NCBI GenBank assembly: GCA_016201205.1
Contig: JACQDF010000023.1
Coordinates: 1 to 36,299 of the forward strand
Length of the DNA: 36,299 nt
Reading direction: 5' to 3'
Source of the DNA: Acidobacteriota bacterium
GTDB taxonomy: Bacteria; Acidobacteriota; Terriglobia; Bryobacterales; Bryobacteraceae
Both the position numbers and the translations under genes were made by a program. This document shows, piece after piece, positions 30,795 to 36,299 of this stretch; position 1 is the stretch's first letter, and each line of letters begins with the position of its first letter. The notes under the pieces are model-generated. The model searched no databases. It saw only the letters and a list, made by a program, of their open reading frames with translations, and was not told where the DNA came from.

Positions 30795-33700
30795 CTACCA
30801 GACCAGCTTCAGCCCGAACTGGATCTGCCGGTTCAGCGTCGATGTCTGGCTTACCCGCCCGAAGGTCCCCGAAGCCAGGTTCGCGTCCGGCAGCCCGAAG
30901 TTGGCATGGTTGAACGCGTTGAAGAACTCGCTCCGGAATTGAAGCGACAACCGCTCCAGGATTCGGAAGTTCTTGAACACCGACAGGTCGAAGTTCGAGA
31001 TGCCGTCGGAAATCAGCAGATTCGGGCCGGCGTTGCCGTAGGCGAACACACCGGCCGGAAGCGTATCAGAGAAGGCGGCGGTGTTGAACCATCGCTCCGG
31101 ACGCGGATCGTCGATGCGCGGGCTGCCCGCAACGTTCGGGCGGTTCTGGCCTCCGGTATTGGATATGTCGCGCGCTGTTGTGACCGTGAACGGCCGGCCG
31201 CTTTGCAGCAGCACGATGCCGGAAACTTCCCATCCGCCCAGCAGCCGGTTGCCACGGGCGAACGGCAGCTCGTAGACGGCGCTGGTGATCATGCGGTGGC
31301 GGGTGTCGAACTCCGACAGGCCGCGCTCGAGTTTGAAGTTGCGGGTGTAAAGGATGCCGGATTCACCGTTGCCTCCGGTCGCCGGCGGCGCACCGTAGTC
31401 CAAAGATTTCGACAGTGTATAGGCCGCCAGCATCGAGAGGCCATGCGAGAACCGGTGCTCGAGGCGGAGCGCCAGGGCGTTGAAATTCGAGCCGCCGACG
31501 GCGTCCCGGTAGTTGGCGGCGCCCCACTGGCGGAACGGCCGGCGATTGGCAATGGCGCCGGGACCGGGTTCCGGCTGGTTGATGTCCCAATTGAGGGGCA
31601 GGTGGGTGCCCTTTGAACCGAAGTAGCTGGCGTCGACTACCAGACTGCCCGTAATCTGACGCTCGAAGCCGAAGCTCCACTGCTGAATGTAGGCGTCCGG
31701 AAAGTTTGCGTTCATGCCCTGCGGATTCAGCCCCCCGCCGGCGACACCCGATGGGAACGGATTGGCCCAGGTGGCGATGACATTGGTGGTTTGGTTGATA
31801 AAGGTCTCCGAGCGCCGGAACGGCAGCCCCCGGTACATGGTGGAAAGCCCGTTGGCGGAAACAATCAGGTTGTAGAAGATGCCGTAGCCGGCGCGGATCA
31901 CGGTGCGATTATCGGCAAAGGGCCGCCAGGCGAGCCCAAATCGCGGGGCAAAGTTGTTGCGGTCCGGCCGCCACATCCGCCTCCCGAGCGACGACGTACC
32001 CACCGCAACGAGCTGCCCGGCGGAGTCGACATTCATCAGACGCCCGTCAGCCACAATAATATTGCCCGTTCCCGGATCGTAGCTTGCGTTCTTGTTGACA
32101 CGCTCCAGAATCGGCTGGTTGTATTCGTAGCGCAGCCCCAGATTGAGTGTCAGCTTGCGCGACACCTGCCAGTCATCCTGGAAGTACCCGCCGAGGGAGA
32201 AGTTGAAAATGTTGTTGAACGGCTCGCCCGGCTGGCGCTGCGTCTGGCGCAACCCGCCGAGCAGAAAGTCCGCGAATGGATCTCCGGTGAATTGCCCGTT
32301 AAAGGTAAAGGCCGCTCGCCCAAAGCTGGTGAAGAAGCTGTTGAAGAGGTATTTCTTGTAATCAACGCCGCCTTTCATGGTATGGCCGGAACGGACCCAG
32401 GTGACGCCATCCACCAGGTTGTAATTGGTGACGCGCCGGCCTTGCGGCAGGTTGGTGGGGCCTCCGATGGTGGCATAGCCCGTGATCGTGATCTGGGGCA
32501 CGCCGGTGTTGAAGTACTCCGGCCCGGCCAGGCCCGGGATTCCGATTTTCTGGACCACATTGCCGAGCGCCATATCATCCTGGAAGCGGTTGGTGCGGAT
32601 GCGGTTGAAGCCGAACCGGAGCTCGTTGAGCAGGCCCGGCGAAAAGACGTGCATGTGAACAATGGATCCGGTCTGGGTCCGCTCGGGCTCGGTGCAACTG
32701 AAGATCGGAAGGCCGCGGTCGCCGCAAAGCGAATTGGAAGGCTCATTGTTCTGGCGCTGGCTGAACTGGTAGCTCACATAGATGCTGTCTTTTTCGGAGA
32801 AACGGTGGTCCACCCGACCGGAGAACTGATCCTGATTCTGCGTTCGGGTGCCGCTGAAGGCGTAATTGTTGATCACGCCGGGCAGCGCCGGGCGCGGATA
32901 GTACTCACGAAACTTCAGGCTGGTGGCGTGCAGGCGGGCGGCCGGAATGACGCCGCCTGGAAAATTGCCGCCGCTCGGGTCGCGAATAACGCGATTCAGC
33001 TCGGAGAGATCTCCTGTCCACATCTTGTCTGTCGGCGTCGTGCGCAGCCGTGCCACCCCTTCCCCGAGCCGCAGCGCCTCCCAGGTGCCGAAATAAAAAG
33101 TGCGGTTGCGCAGCATCGGGCCGCCGGCGGACCCTCCATACTGGTGCCGTTTCAGGTCCGGCAACGCGCCTGGTGTGAAGAAATTTCGCGCATCCAGGCT
33201 GTCGTTGCGATGGAAGTAATAGGCCGTGCCGTGCAGCGTGTTCGATCCGGACTTGGTGGTGATGACGATCTGCCCTCCGGACTGCCGCCCGTACTCGGCC
33301 GAATAGATGCCGGTGAGCACCTTGAATTCCTGGATGCCGTCGACCGACGGCCGGTGCGTGGGCTGGCCGGTCGTCTGGTCGTTGTTGTCGATGCCATCCA
33401 TGATGAACGCGTTGTTTACTTCCGGACTGCCGGCGACGCTAAAGCCGCCCCGGAAGCCGAGAGTCGAGCCCTGCGTGGGAGACAGGACCATGGGAGAAAG
33501 CTGGGCAAGCTGCCAGAACTCGCGGCCGTTGAGCGGCAGCTCCCTGATTTTGCGCTCGTCGATGACCGCTCCGGTGTTGGCGTTCTCCGACTGGATGAGC
33601 GCCGCTTCGGCCTGCACAATAATCTTCTCCTGGGTGGCGCCGACGCGCAGCGAGAAGTCGATGCGATACTCCTCGTTCACCTGGAGGATCACGTTCTGGC

Positions 33701-33947
33701 GCTCCTCGGGAACAAAGCCTGCCGATTCCACGGTGACGTTGTAATGCTCGGGCGCAAGCTGCGTGAAGACGTAGCTGCCGGCCTCATCGGTTTCCACGGT
33801 CCTGGTCCAGCCTTTTTCAAGACTGGTGACGCTGACTTTGGCCCGTGGAATGACGGCGCCGGTGGGGTCGGAGACGAGGCCGCGGAGCGTGGCCGTTTGA
33901 CCAAACAACGAAGCCGCTGCCGCCAGCAGCAATGAGAACAGAAGCAT
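30795..33947 (-). CDS. TonB-dependent receptor with carboxypeptidase-regulatory domain (Oar-like)
   Basis: A 1050-residue outer-membrane protein. The signal peptide is MLLFSLLLAAAASLFGQ. Residues 20-100 form a carboxypeptidase-regulatory-like domain (LRGLVSDPTGAVIPRAKVSV). The plug follows (about 120-235: IRELPLNGREFWQLAQLSP, AFIMDGIDNNDQ, YSAEYGRQSGGQIVITTKSG). The barrel extends to the end and finishes in QFGLKLVW with a terminal aromatic residue, as barrel proteins do. Oar-type receptors are abundant in Acidobacteriota and probably take up large polymers or glycans; the ligand is unknown. GGGAGG lies three bases before the ATG. The frame is complete over 3.1 kb, in contrast to the broken genes on both sides. 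Confidence 0.95.
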   Translation of the reverse strand: MLLFSLLLAAAASLFGQTATLRGLVSDPTGAVIPRAKVSVTSLEKGWTRTVETDEAGSYVFTQLAPEHYNVTVESAGFVPEERQNVILQVNEEYRIDFSLRVGATQEKIIVQAEAALIQSENANTGAVIDERKIRELPLNGREFWQLAQLSPMVLSPTQGSTLGFRGGFSVAGSPEVNNAFIMDGIDNNDQTTGQPTHRPSVDGIQEFKVLTGIYSAEYGRQSGGQIVITTKSGSNTLHGTAYYFHRNDSLDARNFFTPGALPDLKRHQYGGSAGGPMLRNRTFYFGTWEALRLGEGVARLRTTPTDKMWTGDLSELNRVIRDPSGGNFPGGVIPAARLHATSLKFREYYPRPALPGVINNYAFSGTRTQNQDQFSGRVDHRFSEKDSIYVSYQFSQRQNNEPSNSLCGDRGLPIFSCTEPERTQTGSIVHMHVFSPGLLNELRFGFNRIRTNRFQDDMALGNVVQKIGIPGLAGPEYFNTGVPQITITGYATIGGPTNLPQGRRVTNYNLVDGVTWVRSGHTMKGGVDYKKYLFNSFFTSFGRAAFTFNGQFTGDPFADFLLGGLRQTQRQPGEPFNNIFNFSLGGYFQDDWQVSRKLTLNLGLRYEYNQPILERVNKNASYDPGTGNIIVADGRLMNVDSAGQLVAVGTSSLGRRMWRPDRNNFAPRFGLAWRPFADNRTVIRAGYGIFYNLIVSANGLSTMYRGLPFRRSETFINQTTNVIATWANPFPSGVAGGGLNPQGMNANFPDAYIQQWSFGFERQITGSLVVDASYFGSKGTHLPLNWDINQPEPGPGAIANRRPFRQWGAANYRDAVGGSNFNALALRLEHRFSHGLSMLAAYTLSKSLDYGAPPATGGNGESGILYTRNFKLERGLSEFDTRHRMITSAVYELPFARGNRLLGGWEVSGIVLLQSGRPFTVTTARDISNTGGQNRPNVAGSPRIDDPRPERWFNTAAFSDTLPAGVFAYGNAGPNLLISDGISNFDLSVFKNFRILERLSLQFRSEFFNAFNHANFGLPDANLASGTFGRVSQTSTLNRQIQFGLKLVW

Positions 33948-33977
33948 AGGCCTCCCTCGTTACGGAAAACTCTGTTC

Positions 33978-34006
33978 AGGGTATGGTCTGGGATAGCCGA
34001 TGTCAA
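33978..34006 (-). promoter_or_regulatory. Sigma-70-type promoter of the TonB receptor gene
   Basis: On the minus strand TTGACA (34006-34001) and TACCCT (33983-33978) are separated by 17 bases. The start codon is at 33947, so the leader is about 25 bases. Confidence 0.6.
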
Positions 34007-34129
34007 GGGCAGAGCCGAATGGAACCGGTTCTACGCCGCTGATCCCTCGCGGTATCCCCTGAACGGGGGACACTTGGTTGGAATCTTCGAGGGATGTGGA
34101 ATCCCTGACAACCGCCGTAGACTTAGGGC

Positions 34130-35343
34130 ATGGTCAGTGGACAACGGCTCGAGGCAATCGATACCCGCATGGTTTTCCGGGTCTATGCTGTTCTGGCTTG
34201 CCTCGCCGGATTTGTTCTGATGAGCTGGGGTCCGATGTGGCTCGGCGCCGATCTGGCTGGCCAACGATGGGGCAAGGCAGCGCTAATCCGAGTTCTAGGT
34301 TCGATCGTGATCGCTGCCGGGTGCTGTGCCGCCGGGTTCGCCGCGGTAGATCATCCACCCGCCCGACGGCGCGGGTTGTTTTGGTTTGCTGCCGGACACG
34401 CCGTCCTCTGGCTCGTAGTGTTCACGCAGCGGATCGCAATATGGGGCCCGGGACTCGCGGAGGGAGCCACCCAGTTGTTGGGAGCCGTTGTCTTAGTTCT
34501 TTTCTACCTTTGGGGAACCTCCGAAGGTGAGTCCGCGCGTGGGACTCTGATCAGCTTGTTCGGCGGCAGCGCTCCGGATTCGGCTGAGCGGTTGCGCTCG
34601 CAGTATGAGCAGCAGATTCGTGAGGCTGCAAGGCAGGAAGAGCGTAACCGCCTGGCGCGGGACTTGCACGATTCCATTAAGCAGCAGATTTTTGTGATGC
34701 AGACGGCGGCCGCGACAGCACAGGCGCGATTCGACGGGGATCAAGCCGGCGCGAAAGAGGCGTTGGATCAAGTCCGCGGCTCTGCCCGCGAGGCTATGAC
34801 CGAAATGCAAGTGATGCTGGACCAGTTGCGGGCAGTACCGCTCGAGAATGCCGGCCTCATCGAATCCCTGAAGAAACAGTGTGAGGCGCTTGGGTTCCGA
34901 ACAGGCGCACGGGTCGAGTTCAAGATCGAGAACCTCCCTCCGACCGAGGCGCTCCCCCCAGGAGCCCACGAAGCGATTCTGCGGGCGGCACAAGAGGCCC
35001 TGGCAAACGTCGGCCGGCACGCACGCACCCAAGTCAGAGCGGTCGAGGCCAAGGCATCGCGAACATGCATGCGAGAGCTGAGGAGTTTGGGGGGAAGTTC
35101 GAGTTGATAAGTCAGCCGGGCAGCGGCACATCTGTGGCGTTCTCTGTCCCATACACAACTGCCGGGACGCCGCGAGAATATCGGCGTCGGGCCGTGGCCT
35201 GGGGCGTGCTGCTGGTGATCTCGATCCTGGTCCTCGTTTGGACGAAACGCATGGCGGCGGCATCGGCAATCGCCGCTATTGGCGTCGTCCGCTACCTGAT
35301 GGCAGACCGCCGCGCGCGAATACGAAGTGAGGCTGCCCAATGA
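34130..35343 (+). pseudogene. NarL-type sensor histidine kinase with internal deletion in the ATPase domain
   Basis: The first frame (34130-35107) encodes about four membrane helices, a short coiled linker and the HisKA_3 dimerisation domain with the phospho-acceptor in RLARDLHDSIKQQIF, then the N-box of the ATPase (EAILRAAQEALANVGRHA). It goes out of frame after TQVRA. The other frame (about 35040-35343) supplies the end of the ATPase domain (GQGIANMHARAEEFGGKFEL, SQPGSGTSVAFSV). About 40-45 residues with the DxGxG box are missing between them, so ATP binding is lost. After the G2 box comes an unusual hydrophobic tail (AWGVLLVISILVLVW, ASAIAAIGVV). The stop overlaps the regulator's ATG (35340). 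Confidence 0.8.
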
Positions 35344-35872
35344 CCCCGGTATCTATCGCGTTGGTGGACGATCACCGGGTAGTCGCACGCAGCCTGAAAG
35401 CGTATCTGGAGTCATTTCCGGACTTGCAGGTGGTCGGTATCGCGGCCAGTGGTGAGGAGCTGCTGGAGAACCTCGAACGATGGAAACCGCAAATCGTGTT
35501 GCAGGACTTGCTGATGCCCGGTGGAATGGATGGCATCGAGACCACTCGCCGGATCTCGGAATGCGCCCCGTCCGTCAAGGTGATTGCCCTCACCGCGTCC
35601 ACCGAGGAGGCGCGAATGATGGGTGCTCTGCGCGCCGGTGCGGCCGGGTATGTTCGCAAAGACGCGGAACCCGAGATCCTGCTGGCTGCTGTTCGTGCGG
35701 TCGCTCGTGGAAAGACCTACATCGATCCTTCTGTGAGCAGACAGATTCTGCAGGCCGCGGTTCCCCATGACGATCTCACGCCACGGGAAGTCGAAGTGCT
35801 ACGGCAACTCGCGCTCAGGCGATCGTCCAAGCGCTCAAGCGCGGTCTTGTTTCGCTCGAAGAGCTGCAGTAG
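35340..35872 (+). pseudogene. NarL/FixJ-type response regulator lacking its DNA-binding helix
   Basis: ATG 35340 overlaps the kinase stop (ATGA). The receiver domain is complete: acidic pair in ALVDDHRVV, phospho-aspartate in VLQDLLMPGGMDG, threonine in ALTAS, lysine in YVRKDAE. The effector domain begins with LTPREVEVLRQLA and then the frame changes. The natural end AQAIVQALKRGLVSLEELQ with TAG at 35870-35872 is in another frame. The roughly 35-40 residues that form the LuxR-type recognition helix are missing between 35811 and 35818. The original frame stays open to the window edge, but its later codons are antisense to the PQQ-like gene. This regulator cannot bind DNA normally. Confidence 0.8.
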
Positions 35873-35897
35873 AACCTTGGCCGCGCGGGCAACCCCG

Positions 35898-36299
35898 TCA
35901 GCGGCGCGCGAGGGACAGCCGGAACGCGGCCATCTCCTGGCCGTTGCGAACCAGCAGGTGGTCGCCGGCCAGCACCGGGTGGTTCCAGGTCTTGCCCTCG
36001 ATCGCCGGGACCCGCGCGAGCTCCTTGAACTGGTCGACGGTCGCTCCGACCAGCGCCAGCTCACCCTCCTCCGACACCACCAGCAGCAAGTGCTGGTCGG
36101 GCAACAGGACGAGCTGCCCCTTGCCGTAGCGTCCGCCCTTCCACTTGCGCTTGCCGTCCTCGAGGTCGATGCACGCGAGTATGGAGCCGTCGAAGCCGAA
36201 GGCATGGCCATTGTGAACGACGAAGTCGTTGAAGTCGGGCTTCAGCCCTTTCGACGTCCAGCGCTCTTCGATGGTCCATCCGCCGGGTCCGTGCGCGAC
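35898..36299 (-). CDS. PQQ-like beta-propeller protein (BamB-like), C-terminal part
   Basis: The frame is open from the right edge to the stop at 35898 and gives 133 residues. The segments GHAFGFDGSILACIDLEDGK, RKWKGGRYGKGQLVLL, HLLLVVSEEGELALV and GKTWNHPVLAGDHLLVRNG show the W-x-G strand pattern of PQQ-type propellers as in BamB and related secreted proteins. The 5' end and any signal peptide lie beyond the window, so its location in the cell and its role are not known. It converges with the response regulator remnant. Confidence 0.8.
   Translation of the reverse strand, partial: VAHGPGGWTIEERWTSKGLKPDFNDFVVHNGHAFGFDGSILACIDLEDGKRKWKGGRYGKGQLVLLPDQHLLLVVSEEGELALVGATVDQFKELARVPAIEGKTWNHPVLAGDHLLVRNGQEMAAFRLSLARR

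Noticed and set aside
31791-33935. A 714-codon open frame antisense to the TonB receptor
   Set aside because: It is a by-product of high GC. The opposite strand encodes a complete receptor with signal peptide, plug and terminal aromatic residue, and the antisense product has no recognisable feature.
34022-34031. Palindrome GAACCGGTTC as an operator between the receptor and kinase genes
   Set aside because: It is a single ten-base palindrome upstream of the receptor promoter with no second copy and no known regulator. It could be chance.

Overview
The window looks like a high-GC chromosome segment from an Acidobacteriota member, most likely of the Solibacter/Bryobacter type. This is an inference from gene families and not from a marker gene. 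The signs are a carboxypeptidase-regulatory-domain TonB receptor (30795-33947), an NHL-repeat protein ending in a TIGR03437-like domain (15284-18418), a DNA-binding winged-helix/PD40 membrane regulator (10892-12985), a TIGR02999-like ECF sigma factor with a Ser/Thr-kinase remnant, and a BlaI/M56 pair.

Layout. 1-174 is the end of a queuosine-precursor transporter. 204-1963 is a graveyard of toxin-antitoxin and Fic genes, all broken. 2061-3807 holds three exported or unknown proteins, followed by tRNA-Lys(CTT). 4164-5764 is an overlapping pair: a TauD-like oxygenase and an M50 protease. 5853-9129 holds an astacin-like metalloprotease and an FG-GAP lipoprotein, both frameshifted and separated by a strong terminator. 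9213-10864 holds a duplicated ECF sigma 5' end around a VapBC-like pair, then the sigma gene itself with an amber stop. 10892-15222 holds the winged-helix regulator, a BNR/YCF48-like propeller protein and a coupled cysteine-peptidase-like/lipoprotein pair. 15284-18418 is the large NHL protein. 18449-26646 is the histidine operon on the minus strand. 26828-27979 holds an unknown gene and a DUF433/DUF5615 pair. 28158-30289 is a BlaI/M56 regulatory unit with its operator. 30394-30794 is a metallo-beta-lactamase-fold pseudogene, 30795-33947 the TonB receptor, 34130-35872 a two-component pair with internal deletions in both genes, and the edge is a PQQ-like propeller fragment.

The histidine operon runs hisI-hisG-hisD-hisC-HAD phosphatase-hisB-hisH-hisF-(foreign membrane gene)-hisA, with overlaps or gaps of a few bases down to hisF. 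The HAD protein is well placed to be the histidinol-phosphate phosphatase. No hisE is visible. Upstream of hisI is a complete attenuator: an extended -10 promoter, a 24-residue leader peptide with five histidines within ten residues, an antiterminator segment and an intrinsic terminator. This is the clearest regulatory discovery in the window.

The second strong pattern is decay. Core genes (his operon, tRNA, TonB receptor) look intact, while many accessory genes carry amber codons, single-base frameshifts or short internal deletions that remove exactly the catalytic or DNA-binding part. Whether this is real genome erosion or partly assembly error needs reads.
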